Counted from the stretch's first letter, positions 27,501 to 35,031 are shown. The stretch: 50,816 nucleotides of DNA from Candidatus Firestoneibacteriota bacterium (GCA_903916325.1 CAIWWK010000098.1:1-50816), one strand, 5' to 3'. The notes: generated by a model from the letters alone, not told the origin. Translations and numbers: made by a program.

Positions 27501-30500
27501 AACGGTTGATCCGTTCAATAACACCGTGGAAACATTATTACTTCCGGTCCCTCCGAAGAAATTGTACCCGCTGATGCTGAAAGTTGCGGCGTTTGAATTG
27601 GTGGCAGAAGCCGGCATAACAGAGTTTATCACCGGCACCGGGCCGGTTGAGATCGTCGTAAAGGTATTGTCCGCCGAAGCCGTTAGGTTGCCCGCGGCGT
27701 CCTGCGAAATAACCCGGTAATGATATACGGTAGCCGGCAGCAGCCCGCTTAAGGCAACTGAATGGGCCGTAACGCTTGTAGTATTAATATCGGTCTTGAT
27801 ATCGTAAGGCGAGGCTGAAAGCCCATATTCAGCCTGTGTATTTGAGGGTTTGTTCGTGTTCCATACAATGGACCCTGCCGAAGTGGTTACCGAAACCGCC
27901 TTTACCGCCGACAACACGGGAGGATTCAAGTCTCCCCCCTGCGGCTGGGCCATTGAAGGTTTTCTTAAATAGGAAGTTGAATAACCGCCCGCATTTGTCA
28001 GCTGAATCACATTGCTGCCGTCAGAATTCATTGTGTAGAAATAGTTGGGGCTCGTGAGGAAGACTATTTTTGCACCGTCCGCGGAATAAGAAGGATAATA
28101 ATCCGTTTCGCCGGAAATGCTGTGCAGCAGCGTGACATTTGCTCCGTCGGCGTTCATTCTGTAGATTGCCTGTATCCCCCCGTTCCTGTTGCTGGTGAAG
28201 ATTATCCTGGTGCCGTCCGGAGACCAGGAAGCATCCCTGTCTTCAGCAGGATTATTTGACAGGTTTGTCACCCTGGTACCGTCGCTGTTCATCACCCAGA
28301 CTTCACCGTTGCCTGAGGCGGCGGAATAATACAGGAGTTTTGCGCCGTTGGGCGAAGGTTTGGGAAGAGCAAGCGTCCAATCGGAACCGGTTGTCAATTT
28401 CAGCAGGTTGGTTCCGTCTGAATTGATTCTGTAAAGGCCTATTGTGGAGGCACCGTCATCCCACCTGAAATACATATAATTCCCGTTCGGGCTGAAAACC
28501 GGAGTATTTATGGTCCCGGTAGCAGCCGTATAAACTTTTTTCTCACCGGTTCCGTCCGCGTTTATAATATAAATATACGGGCCGTAGGCATTTATGTCCG
28601 CCCTTACAAAGACTATCCTTGTTCCGTCCGCGGAGAATGACGGGTCATAATCATACGCCGAGTTATTTGTGAGGCGGACAAAATTACTGCCGTCCAAATT
28701 TATTTTATAGATCTCGGATTCCAGGTCTGACTCATAATAGTTATTCGGCTTGCGGTCGAAAACCACCTGATTGGTCTGCGGGGCAGGCGTAGTGGTGAAT
28801 GTCGCGTCAACGGACATGCCGAGCCCTCCGCTCCCGTTGTCGGACTTCACCCTGTAATGATAGCCGCTTCCCGCCGAAAGGCCTGTCACCACGACAGTAT
28901 GAGTAGTCACAAGATTGTTGTCGATCAGCGTCAAAAAGCCGTAGCCGCTCGAAGGCCCGTACTCCACCTGGGATTTTGCGGCCAGGTCTGTTGTCCAACT
29001 TATTGTCGCCGCTGTCATTGCCGTGGACGCGGCAATATTTGAGTTATTCGGCGCGCCGGCATTCTGCACGGTGTATTTTACTTTCAGCTGGGGACGAAGA
29101 GCGGTGCTGCCGTTGTTTTCCGTGTTTAGGGTCAAGTCGGCCCCGTTATTAAAATAAATGAGCCAGCCCTGGTTCGGGGCGCTTCCGGTTCTGAAGGATT
29201 CCACTGCGGCGGTAACATTATGGTTGTACCAGCCGGTTGCGGAATAGTACTGCGAGCCGCCCGTTTCAGCCGCCAGGCAGGAATTTTCCAGATTGTTGCT
29301 TACCGAACTTGTGGAAGTGTTTGTCCAGTAAACGCAATCCGAAAGAAGCGTCGCGGACCTTCTGTAGGCTTTGGTGGCTCCGCTAACGATGCAATTTCCC
29401 CCGTAAGTTGAATAATAGAACGGGCAGATTGCCCAGCCTGAGGGGAACCCGCCTCCGAGATTGTCAGGGTCAATTATTTGTCTCGCGGCCACGGTATCTG
29501 CGGTGCTTTTCGTGGAACAGCAGAGGGCCAGCGTCGCGCCGGTAATCGTCCCCCAGTTGTAGGTATTGCCAAGGTCAAACCTCAGCAGCCACTCTCTCTT
29601 GGATTTGTCATTCGCCCCGCCGATTCTGTATGTAGCCCCGTAACCGACACCGGTATTCCAATTGTATGTATTTGGATCCCAGGAAGCGGTTCCCGTGCCT
29701 GCTACGCCGTTATAGGTGCCTGAAGGCGAAACTCCCTGCTGGTAAATAACAGTTGCGGTAATTGCCGGCTGCCCGAGACCAAGCGAGGGCGTTACGCTTA
29801 CCTCGCTTGAGTTAGCGCTTGTGGAATTCGCAATAGTCTTTACGGCATAGAAGTAGGTTGTGGAGTTTGCCGTCCCTGTGTCCCTGTAGTAAGTCGTCTG
29901 TCCCAGGCGTGTTACCGAGGTTGTGTAGACTCCCGACGCGGTTCCTCTTGAGATGATATATCCGGAGACCAGCGGATTAAGGACAGGATCCCACGTAAGA
30001 TTTACTATGGAATCTCCGGGTACTGCCGCGACATTCGCAGGCGGAGAAAGCGGCGCGGGCGTCGCGGTAGCCTCACTGCTCTTTGTACCCTCGCTCAGGC
30101 TGTCAAACGCGGATATCATATAGTAATAGGGCGTGCCGTTCGCAAGTCCGTTGTCCGTGTAAGAGGTGACTTTACCAACCGAAGCGATAAGAGATTTGCT
30201 GCCGGTCCCAGGGGCAAAACTTCTATATATCTTGTAACCCTGGAGATCTGTTTCCGTGTTCGCAGTCCAGGTCAATATTATTGAAGAGTCCGAGGAGGTC
30301 GCGCCGAGGCCTGACGGAGCAGCGGGCGAAACAGCTCCCGTCGTGGTAAATGTCTGGTCGGCCGAGGCCTGCGGGTTTCCGGCAGGGTCAGTTGATCTCA
30401 CACGGAAGTGATAGGTAGTTCCCGCCTGCAGCCCGGTAATGGTTTCTGTATGGCGGCAGGACATCCATTTGTCGTAGAGTGTCGTGTTGCCGTAGGCGGA

Positions 30501-33500
30501 GGTCAAACCCCAGTCAACTATAGCGTCAGCGGGTTCGTCGGTTTCCCAGTAAATTGTCTCCTGCGTGTCCGTGTAGCCCGTTACCCCTGAAGCCGCTATA
30601 TTTGTTATGGCCGGCGGAGTTGTATCAACCTGCGGATTCTGCGGCAGCCTGTAAATAGGGTCTCCGAAAAACGCCTGAGTCCAATTTAAGTCCGGCATTG
30701 ACATAAAACAGGCTTCGGCAAAAGTGTAACCCTGAAGGAATGCCTGGTCAAAAACACTGTTATAACTGTAGCCGGTGAGATAGGGTTCTGCTGTCGCTCC
30801 AAGCGTTGCAGTGAATCCTTGAAGCAGCATGCGGTTTGTGTACCAGGCGCCGGTCTGCTCCATATTGACCTGCCTGATCTGGTTTGCGGTATATGAGGAG
30901 GAATGGAATCCTACCGCTCCAACCATCGGAGCAAAACAATCGGCATTGACCCCCGTATAATTGCCGTTATATAAAATCATATTGGGACAATATGTCAGCG
31001 AAGGAAATTGACCGAAGAGCCCGCCGTTGGTGTCATAAACATTTTTATATCCAAAAGCATTAAACAATCCCTGGCATTGCACAAGGTTCCACGGAGCGCT
31101 GCTGGCCAGGCCTGCATTATCCACATAGGCAACCCCGCTAGCCGGCAAACCATATTTTTCCGCGTATACCGCCTTATCAACCATCGCAAGACAGATTTCC
31201 GTCGTAGGGCCGTCCAGATGGGTAATCAGGTAGAATGTGTTTGAACCGGAACATACCGGGGAACTGAACCTGTATTCTTTCTGCAAATATGGATTTGAAG
31301 AAAAACTGCCGTAAGGATCGCAGAGATAGGAGTCGATTGCGTTGCTGTCCACCCTATATGGAAGCCCCTTCGCGATTACAATATACCTGACCGTGTTTTT
31401 CAGCGCGCTGCCGTTCGCGTTGAGAGCCGCCAATAGTTGATTTTTTATGGCGAGGTAATCGGCGCCCGTGGAAACAACATTGTCAACCTGGTAGGCGGAA
31501 TAATCGCTGATACCGGTGACCGTGACCACATTTCCCGCCGGAATGTTCCTTTTCTTCGCATAATAATTCGCAATAGTCAAAGATGTCGGACTGTTGGCAT
31601 TGGCCATGATGAGCACCTGGCTCGGGTCTATTGTTGTGTAGTTCGCCGGGACGACAGGCGTCGTGAAATCAGGCCCTGCGCCGGAGCCCCAGGCGTTTGA
31701 ATACCTCAGCCTGTAATGATAGGTGTTTCCGGCGGCAAGTCCGCTCAGCCTGACGGCAAAACCCTGAGAAGAAGTAATCGCGGTAGTCTGCATGCCGTAA
31801 GAGGTTGTAGTCCCGTATTCGACAGTGCAGGTAAAAACGCTTCCGTTGCAGCCGCCCGGCAAACCATAGAGCATCTCGCAGTTTGTCAGATACTTAATGG
31901 AGGCCTTTGAGGTGTCCCAGCCGTCAAACATAAATCGCTTGTCGCTGCCCGCGTAGGCATTGTGGCTTGAGTATTCCCCGTACATAGACTCAAACCCACC
32001 CGGGATGCTGAGGTAATTGCCTTTGGTCTGGCCGCTTCCCCCGGTTGAACAGGGCTGGAAGGCATAAGCGTAGGAACCCAGGGAAGCCGAAATCGCGACT
32101 GAGTGGTTCGTCACCAGCGCCGAATCCGTGACACTGCTCTCGGCAGACCAGGCAAAAGTTGACATTTCCACAAAATTTTTATAATTAAGCTGGCTTGAGG
32201 ACGGAATATCGGTATTCCAGGTAACGGTCAAAGTCGAAGAATTGCCGGTGGACCATTGCACATTGGAAATAGTGGGGGCAACATTAGGGATAACAGTGCC
32301 AGTAGCCACATTTGTGACGCCGTTGTCCACGATTACTGAACCTGACAAATTTTTGATGCCGGTCGCTTTTATGGAAAAGGTTGTTCCCGAGGTCAAGGTA
32401 AGCCCGCTGATAGTCACCGTGTTTGTGGCGCCATTTAAGGTTATTACAGCCCCGGAAAGAGAGACCGGCGTGCCGAGAGGGCACTGAAGGCTATAATTGG
32501 CTTTATTGACCGCATCAGTTGAATTCAAGCCCGTGTTGAATAACAGCAAAACAGCGGCGGTTGTCGCCTGCCCGTTAACAATGGCCGGCGGCGCATTATA
32601 GCCTCTCGCCCCGTATACTATTCCGTTCCCGCTCCTGTAATCCACCCATGACATCAGGGAATCACCTGCTCCGTCAGGCGCTAAAACACCGGAATCCCTG
32701 CTCCCTGCATCGTTGCAGATAGTGGCTCCTGCCTGGCCCCAGAGCAGATTCCCGGAGGCGTCTATTTTTTGCCCCTGGGCTGTGAGACCATCACTAAAAG
32801 ATATTACCGCCCCGCCCGCGCCGTCAGAGACAAGACCGGCATACCACTGATTCTTCCCGTTGTTTGAAACCGCGACGCCTCCCGCAGGCCAGCCAGTGGC
32901 AACGGCGCCGTTCACATCAAGTTTCAGCACATAAAGACTCGTAAAAGCGCCGCCGGTATCCCAACAAATAATCGTTTCTCCGGGCAGGCCCTGAAGCAAT
33001 AGCGGGTCTTGCTGGTTTCCTGACGCGGTGCAGACCGCGCTTCCTCCCGAAGCCCACTTCACGTCGCCTGCTGAATCAACCTTCTGCGCGTAAACATCCC
33101 ACCCTGTGGTTAGCGGAGTGTAAACGCTCCAGGCTAATACTCCCCCTCCGCTGCCGTCTCCGAGCAGGTTGGACCCGTACACTTGATTTGAACTGGTAAC
33201 AACTGTGGTATTGACAGACCAGGTTGCCGCTCCGGAAGCCGGGCCTAAATGCTGCATCAGGTATATGTAGCCCCCTGAATATATCTTCCAGGTTACCACC
33301 GCTCCGCCGGCCCCGTCGCTTTTTATCCGTCCTTCGCTCGGGGTGCCAGTATTGCTGATAGTTACCCCGCCTGCCGTCCAGAGCGCGTTGCCCCCGGAAT
33401 CTAATCTTTGGGCGCTCACCGTGTGCAGGGCATAGTCGCTCCAGCACAGCAGGACCCCGCCGCTGCCGTCGCTCGCTATCCAAGGATCGTTTATGCCGTT

Positions 33501-33938
33501 TGACGCGCCGCTTACCGCTATCCCGTCCGCCGCCCATTTTACATTTCCGGAAGCATCAATCCTCTGCGCGTAAATGGCCGTGCTTGCTCCGCGGCTATCC
33601 TGCCAGGCAATAATAGCCCCCCCCGCCCCGTCTGTTACGATCACGGGCGCGTACTGATTTGCAGTCGCGCCGCAGACAACTGTTCCATCGGCGCCCCAGC
33701 CGGAAACAAGACTGCCGTTTGCATCGCGCCTTTGCGCGTAGATATCATAATTTGTGGAGCCGTTCCGCTGATCCTCCCAGACAATTATGCTCCCGCCCGC
33801 CCCGTCGCTTATCATCTGCGGGTTTGACTGGTCGGATGTAACTGTTGAGGTTAGCGGAAAGGCGGTTGACGGCCAATTGGCGTGGGATATCCCGGCTAGG
33901 GCAGAGAATATCAAACAAAGGAGAGAAAACCTCTTCAT
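18534..33938 (-). CDS. Giant (5,134-residue) multidomain secreted surface protein
   Basis: Start chosen at ATG 33938 (MKRFSLLCLIFSALAGISHA, signal peptide) with GGAG seven bases upstream; an adjacent ATG at 33941 is possible. Domains, by approximate residue: eight SDGAGG/WxD repeats (25-445); Ig-like (446-550); FN3-like (553-765); a TIGR03790-like domain (768-1095); three FN3 (1105-1385); a DNRLRE/disaggregatase-like domain (1396-1623); FN3; a PD40/TolB-type propeller (1723-1996); FN3; twelve IPT/TIG (2096-3293); a right-handed beta-helix (3293-3729); IPT; a chitobiase C-terminal-like domain (3829-3912); three IPT; six 86-residue Ig-like repeats (4199-4712); two IPT; a ZU5-like domain (4910-5035); and a FlgD/type-9-sorting-like tail (5046-5134) with LYPNPYNPNNG and SGQKVASGVYVV. 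Probably an adhesin or stalk at the cell surface. Domain names are by eye; the ligand is unknown. Confidence 0.85.
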   Translation of the reverse strand: MKRFSLLCLIFSALAGISHANWPSTAFPLTSTVTSDQSNPQMISDGAGGSIIVWEDQRNGSTNYDIYAQRRDANGSLVSGWGADGTVVCGATANQYAPVIVTDGAGGAIIAWQDSRGASTAIYAQRIDASGNVKWAADGIAVSGASNGINDPWIASDGSGGVLLCWSDYALHTVSAQRLDSGGNALWTAGGVTISNTGTPSEGRIKSDGAGGAVVTWKIYSGGYIYLMQHLGPASGAATWSVNTTVVTSSNQVYGSNLLGDGSGGGVLAWSVYTPLTTGWDVYAQKVDSAGDVKWASGGSAVCTASGNQQDPLLLQGLPGETIICWDTGGAFTSLYVLKLDVNGAVATGWPAGGVAVSNNGKNQWYAGLVSDGAGGAVISFSDGLTAQGQKIDASGNLLWGQAGATICNDAGSRDSGVLAPDGAGDSLMSWVDYRSGNGIVYGARGYNAPPAIVNGQATTAAVLLLFNTGLNSTDAVNKANYSLQCPLGTPVSLSGAVITLNGATNTVTISGLTLTSGTTFSIKATGIKNLSGSVIVDNGVTNVATGTVIPNVAPTISNVQWSTGNSSTLTVTWNTDIPSSSQLNYKNFVEMSTFAWSAESSVTDSALVTNHSVAISASLGSYAYAFQPCSTGGSGQTKGNYLSIPGGFESMYGEYSSHNAYAGSDKRFMFDGWDTSKASIKYLTNCEMLYGLPGGCNGSVFTCTVEYGTTTSYGMQTTAITSSQGFAVRLSGLAAGNTYHYRLRYSNAWGSGAGPDFTTPVVPANYTTIDPSQVLIMANANSPTSLTIANYYAKKRNIPAGNVVTVTGISDYSAYQVDNVVSTGADYLAIKNQLLAALNANGSALKNTVRYIVIAKGLPYRVDSNAIDSYLCDPYGSFSSNPYLQKEYRFSSPVCSGSNTFYLITHLDGPTTEICLAMVDKAVYAEKYGLPASGVAYVDNAGLASSAPWNLVQCQGLFNAFGYKNVYDTNGGLFGQFPSLTYCPNMILYNGNYTGVNADCFAPMVGAVGFHSSSYTANQIRQVNMEQTGAWYTNRMLLQGFTATLGATAEPYLTGYSYNSVFDQAFLQGYTFAEACFMSMPDLNWTQAFFGDPIYRLPQNPQVDTTPPAITNIAASGVTGYTDTQETIYWETDEPADAIVDWGLTSAYGNTTLYDKWMSCRHTETITGLQAGTTYHFRVRSTDPAGNPQASADQTFTTTGAVSPAAPSGLGATSSDSSIILTWTANTETDLQGYKIYRSFAPGTGSKSLIASVGKVTSYTDNGLANGTPYYYMISAFDSLSEGTKSSEATATPAPLSPPANVAAVPGDSIVNLTWDPVLNPLVSGYIISRGTASGVYTTSVTRLGQTTYYRDTGTANSTTYFYAVKTIANSTSANSSEVSVTPSLGLGQPAITATVIYQQGVSPSGTYNGVAGTGTASWDPNTYNWNTGVGYGATYRIGGANDKSKREWLLRFDLGNTYNWGTITGATLALCCSTKSTADTVAARQIIDPDNLGGGFPSGWAICPFYYSTYGGNCIVSGATKAYRRSATLLSDCVYWTNTSTSSVSNNLENSCLAAETGGSQYYSATGWYNHNVTAAVESFRTGSAPNQGWLIYFNNGADLTLNTENNGSTALRPQLKVKYTVQNAGAPNNSNIAASTAMTAATISWTTDLAAKSQVEYGPSSGYGFLTLIDNNLVTTHTVVVTGLSAGSGYHYRVKSDNGSGGLGMSVDATFTTTPAPQTNQVVFDRKPNNYYESDLESEIYKINLDGSNFVRLTNNSAYDYDPSFSADGTRIVFVRADINAYGPYIYIINADGTGEKKVYTAATGTINTPVFSPNGNYMYFRWDDGASTIGLYRINSDGTNLLKLTTGSDWTLALPKPSPNGAKLLYYSAASGNGEVWVMNSDGTRVTNLSNNPAEDRDASWSPDGTRIIFTSNRNGGIQAIYRMNADGANVTLLHSISGETDYYPSYSADGAKIVFLTSPNYFYTMNSDGSNVIQLTNAGGYSTSYLRKPSMAQPQGGDLNPPVLSAVKAVSVTTSAGSIVWNTNKPSNTQAEYGLSASPYDIKTDINTTSVTAHSVALSGLLPATVYHYRVISQDAAGNLTASADNTFTTISTGPVPVINSVMPASATNSNAATFSISGYNFFGGTGSNNVSTVLLNGSTVITLSGYSVLNDSIITGAVLPRGAALGTYDLRIVNGTGISAMTAFTQFILTPPVPRIIDISPGMAVNGGAATLTVNGEGFNAGTGSNSVTCVQLTGTTGTTVTLSSYSVVSYKAMNGVVVPAGTPRGVYHLQISTSAGTSAVSNSNLFIIPPVPAVVSLNPSSGMNSAPTTIYVNGTGFFGGAGSSIVTGVKLGTLSIAFSPASDDSTLPGVVIPGVLRIGTYDISVTTLGGTGVTSAGGKYAVTTTAPLPVVTSLVPPTGSNLGPVTIGINGSNFFGGLGSSTVMAVNLGTMSLVFGAATSDSLIPGVVIPYGIQKGTYDISVTALGGTSLTSIADQYLATTTAPVPAVNSLSVSAGSTYVTVTLNVSGSGFFGSVGSSTVSSVMLGTLSLSYGPASSDSVIPGVVIPPGIALGTYDLTVTALGGTSVTSSSGKYEVFRIVPSVNGLSLNASSNLAPATLNITGSGFFGGIGVNSVNAVNIGPATLYGYSVVSDSSITGAILPAGTPAGTYDLIVTSGGAASQTSSVDKYAISAAAPTVSGLSSAAGSNLSPATITVSGSGFFGGTGSGNVYSVALGPNNISSFSVVNDSSIASVIVPPGLMTGTYDFVVTTGGGSSPTSVSDRYSVTTPLPVLTALSSSIGSGTVTLTVSGVGFFGGIGSSTVSSVKLGTNSLTFGPASSDTALPGVIIPPGIPLGSYYTQVTALGGTSVTSSAGLFTLILGVSGVSPSAITNSSANFISVTGGGFLGGVSSLRLERTSNTVGTPSTTLAASLCNYAITSFSVVSDTLINNILAPSGMTFGTYNARVVSTSNVTSQINSSSVVTVIMLPTVTALSPLTAVNTSSITISTITGTNFAVASYTSGVIVTGIAFDTTSPTVTTVFGGVGTAAITNAIFPAGVRAGIYNVLVSTWSTANAVSSTKFTVSTPAPSVASITPNNGSSSALVTVSVSGTGFFAGSNSADIVSVTLEKASGTLSTIVMSSYSVASDSSISNIIIPAGFEQGSYNLRIKNSTGTMTTALSNTSPVNASTGFMLTSAVSGPAVSAVTPNTGGSTAPATVTIAGSGFFGGTGSPNISALRLVVTSPAIATILLAPSSFTATDDATIVAVIPLGFVANAGTSSSAVTCYAQVTNGGGTNSTSAGGLFYRPAANLLQSVYEVGPGGYPFNTITSAINQMSLDGAYAADMGKPVLVRIHAGTYPETVTLNKTFGVAGGTHPLTIAGALGETAVIDGQNTRPVCITITGAQSFITFSNLSIKNAANGIGLGANATNTTYDSLTITDCLSYGINFSNLFTGGSVVTNCYFKSGALPAWGINTGAKVNTSYTTIINNIFDNTGIQMQATMMVIDGNKLFNQVIPQTASSAGTHLYVTQPTADNYIIRNNMFYNNYPSRSDGIYWSASTATNCAIYNNLFISQSRGPIYSYTNITPFKIYNNTIINGALLNTSTSTNAGSTLLNNIVCYKPVLSNQQLITLTPTSVSNTTINNNCYYIPSGVSGTGGLVSWAGTVYANIASWKASGLGGDTNSIYGDPALVNNNGATPGDYKLTRLSPAKFLGADLSSVFTTDYFGATRDVKWDAGFYESKDAPVVTGVTPVSAAQAAVTTVTITGSGFYGSVGSADVTSVAFDDAGNTQLAIIGALITDTSISGAVVPAGIAGGSYNIKVTTHIGTNSASSQKFGVIGASPVATPVITPASGTYTGAVTITISTATSSATIYYTKDGTTPNGGSTVYSGPFTQSTSATISAVGMLGGMSNSATATSIYTVTALAPVVSGLSVNNGANISPATITVSGYGFFGGAGSSVVSAVKLGTGSLPFSPASSDSTIPGVIIPAGLGLGTYDVTVTTPGGISATTSADKYTVTTPAPTVTALSANNGANTSNVTITVSGSGFFGGVGSNTVSAVMLGTTTLAYSGVSNDSTLPGVVIPSGLSAGTYDVTVTALGGTSATTSADKYTVTSLTPVPVVSGISTNSGSNLVSTSLNITGSGFFGGGSSSIVSGVTLGTTALTAYTASNDSAITGVIIPAGLTIGTYDITVTTSGGISATSSNDRFTVTTTVAAPTISAVTSPTNITTQLLTGTKATIANAIKVNGSATGVSILSSTTWQVSVNLTEGNNSFSVTALDAVGDESAATTTAITLDTIPPAVPVINAVTSPTNVTSQLLTGTKASDAAVIKVNGGTTGVSILSSTTWQASVNLNEGANSFSVTAVDAVGNSSTAATTAILLDTIPPAVPAINAVTSPTNVTTQMLTGTKVTDAAVIKVNGGTTGVSILSSTTWQAAVNLNEGVNNFSVTAVDAVGNESTAATTAITLDTIPPAVLVINAVTSPTNVTTQVLTGTKVTDAAVIKVNGGTTGVSILSSTNWQAAVNLNEGVNNFSVTALDAVGNSSTAATTAITLDTIPPAVPVINAVTSPTNVTTQMLTGTKVTDAAVIKVNGGTTGVSILSSTTWQASVNLSEGNNSFSVTALDAAGNSSTTATTAILLDTIPPSVPIISAVTSPTSITTQLLSGTKATDAASMKVNGSTTGVSIVSSTAWQKTVNLVLGVNNFSVTALDAIGNESAAATTAITVISPVPVISNLSVNTGSNLGATTISITGSGFFGGVNSNTVSSVKLGSQVIPSGPAINDSTITGVVIPLGKAVGVYDITVTALGGISITSASDRFTVTTPAPTVSSLSLTTSSNLTIVTLNVTGSGFFGGINSNTVTAITLGGAGISSFSVTADTAINNVVIPTGIAAGTYDLLVTAAGGTNASSGLQFVVTSSATTVTVSQSSTTTVTVQAADLGHGQIDVEVPAGTFTGTVTLTIKPTASIPAPDRDGLTPCVVGVEITGPVGFTPQQDITINLYYTAAEAAAYEETGFQIGYYDTINNRWVILHSTVYPAERRVEATLRHFTTFAILMMKASANLQNVNLYPNPYNPNNGVFTFANLISDCTISMYTITGIKVKSINVVAGSGITTWDGTNNSGQKVASGVYVVLIKGGGTQRMFKLAVQR
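19801..21340 (-). repeat. Six tandem 258-bp repeats inside the giant gene
   Basis: Six Ig-like modules of 86 codons, each containing AVTSPTN, LTGTK, IKVNG, GVSILSSTTWQ, NNFSVTALDA and TLDTIPPA. Landmark stretches recur exactly 258 bp apart (for example at 20216, 20474 and 20732). The middle copies are nearly identical at DNA level, indicating recent duplication or gene conversion. The antisense strand is stop-free across it, giving a long spurious frame. Confidence 0.9.
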
Positions 33939-33974
33939 CATAAGCTCCGCATTGTACTGCAATTTCTATAATTT

Positions 33975-34003
33975 AGCATAATTCCCTGCAAGCCGTTAAG
34001 TAA
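33975..34003 (-). promoter_or_regulatory. Candidate promoter of the giant surface-protein gene
   Basis: Minus-strand TTACTT (33998-34003), 17-bp spacer, TATGCT (33975-33980), about 37 bp before the start. The boxes are weaker than the other promoters in this window. Since the gene upstream ends in a terminator at 34038-34065, some promoter must lie in this 75-bp stretch. Confidence 0.4.
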
Positions 34004-34037
34004 ATATTATCACATTGCCAGACAATATTATCAATGA

Positions 34038-34065
34038 AAAAGGCCTCCGTTTCCGGAGGCCTTTT
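34038..34065 (-). terminator. Intrinsic terminator after the queD operon
   Basis: AAAAGGCCTCCG, four-base loop, CGGAGGCCTTTT: an 8-bp GC core extended by A/T pairs. On the minus strand it ends in TTTTT 19 bp after the cysteine-rich gene. It closes the queD-queE-PHP-HAD-smpB operon and isolates the giant gene downstream. Confidence 0.92.
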
Positions 34066-34083
34066 AGTTTCTTTTGGATACCC

Positions 34084-34551
34084 TTACTTTACAGGTATAT
34101 CAACTACTTTCTTGAACGGCTCGCCGCACTTGGGGCAGAAGCCCGGCAGGCCGGAGGTGATATTATCCGGCACGCAGGTATAGATCACCCTGAATTTTTT
34201 GAGCTTTACGCCTTTGTCAATCGGGCAGTTCCCCGCCTTGCTGGTCGAATAGCCGCAGACCGGGCATTTGAAAGTAAAGCTCTTTGTCTGTTTGATCAGA
34301 TCCTGTTTACAGATCGGGCATTTGCCGGGCGCGAGTGATTCTATCTTTTCGTGCTTCTCGCAGCAATACCGCTCCTCTGTTACACAGTCCTTGTCTTTCA
34401 TCACAGTTTTGTCCGCTGCCTTTACTGCAGGAACAGCTGTTGAAACCGCCGCCGGGGCGGTTCCTGTTGCCGGCGCCGGAGTCTTTGCCGTCTCCGCGGA
34501 AAGAACAAACCCGAACAAAGAAACAATAACCACGACCATAAATGTTCTCAT
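34084..34551 (-). CDS. Small secreted cysteine-rich protein with heavy-metal-binding (HMBD-like) zinc-ribbon motifs
   Basis: A 155-residue protein: signal peptide (MRTFMVVVIVSLFGFVLSAE), then an Ala/Pro/Thr linker (residues 22-48), then three or four cysteine pairs. YCCEKHEKIESLAPGKCPIC resembles the heavy-metal-binding domain of copper-transport proteins (Y-x-C-P-M-H-P...PGxCPxCGM). CPVCGYSTSKAGNCP and GFCPKCGEPF look like further zinc ribbons. ATG at 34551 follows GGAGG, 12 bp after smpB. It shares its plan, signal peptide plus Ala/Pro linker plus metal-binding C-terminus, with the double-YHS protein at 15636-16571. A periplasmic metal role is likely, but the metal and partner are unknown. 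Confidence 0.72.
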   Translation of the reverse strand: MRTFMVVVIVSLFGFVLSAETAKTPAPATGTAPAAVSTAVPAVKAADKTVMKDKDCVTEERYCCEKHEKIESLAPGKCPICKQDLIKQTKSFTFKCPVCGYSTSKAGNCPIDKGVKLKKFRVIYTCVPDNITSGLPGFCPKCGEPFKKVVDIPVK

Positions 34552-34563
34552 AATTTCCTCCCT

Positions 34564-35031
34564 TTACTTCCTGTCAGTTAAAGCCCTGCGTATCTCCCTG
34601 TTCACTTCTCTTTTTTTGATAGTCTCTCGCTTGTCAAAATCCTTCTTGCTGCGCCCCAGCCCTATCTCCGCTTTTACCACATTTCCTTTCAGATAGATAC
34701 GGAGAGGAACCAGCGTAAGATTTCCTTCCGTCAGCCTTCCCATCAGGCGGTTAATCTCGCGCCTGTGAAGCAGGAGTTTCCGTTTCCTTTCCGGGTCAAC
34801 ATTGTTATAACTGCCGAATGAATACGGGCTTATATGAACATTATATAGGTAGAGTTCTCCATTGTCAATGCGGGCAAATCCGTCTTTGATATTTACCTTG
34901 CCGTCCCGCGCTGACTTCACTTCTGTTCCCGTAAGAGCCAGCCCCGCCTCATACCTTTCCAGTATTGAGTAATCAAAGGTCGCCTTCCTGTTGGCAGAGA
35001 TCAGTTTCTCAATTATTTTTTCTTCGGTCAC
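34564..35031 (-). CDS. smpB: SsrA-binding protein SmpB
   Basis: Binds tmRNA and brings it to stalled ribosomes for trans-translation. The 155-residue length is typical. Motifs include NRKATFDYSILERYEAGLALTG at the N-terminus (OB-fold), TEVKSARDGKVNIKDGFA and NVHISPYSFGSYNN. The basic C-terminal tail KKDFDKRETIKKREVNREIRR becomes helical in the decoding centre. It starts at GTG 35031, overlapping the stop of the HAD gene (GTGA). The partner ssrA gene is not found in the window. Confidence 0.96.
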   Translation of the reverse strand: MTEEKIIEKLISANRKATFDYSILERYEAGLALTGTEVKSARDGKVNIKDGFARIDNGELYLYNVHISPYSFGSYNNVDPERKRKLLLHRREINRLMGRLTEGNLTLVPLRIYLKGNVVKAEIGLGRSKKDFDKRETIKKREVNREIRRALTDRK

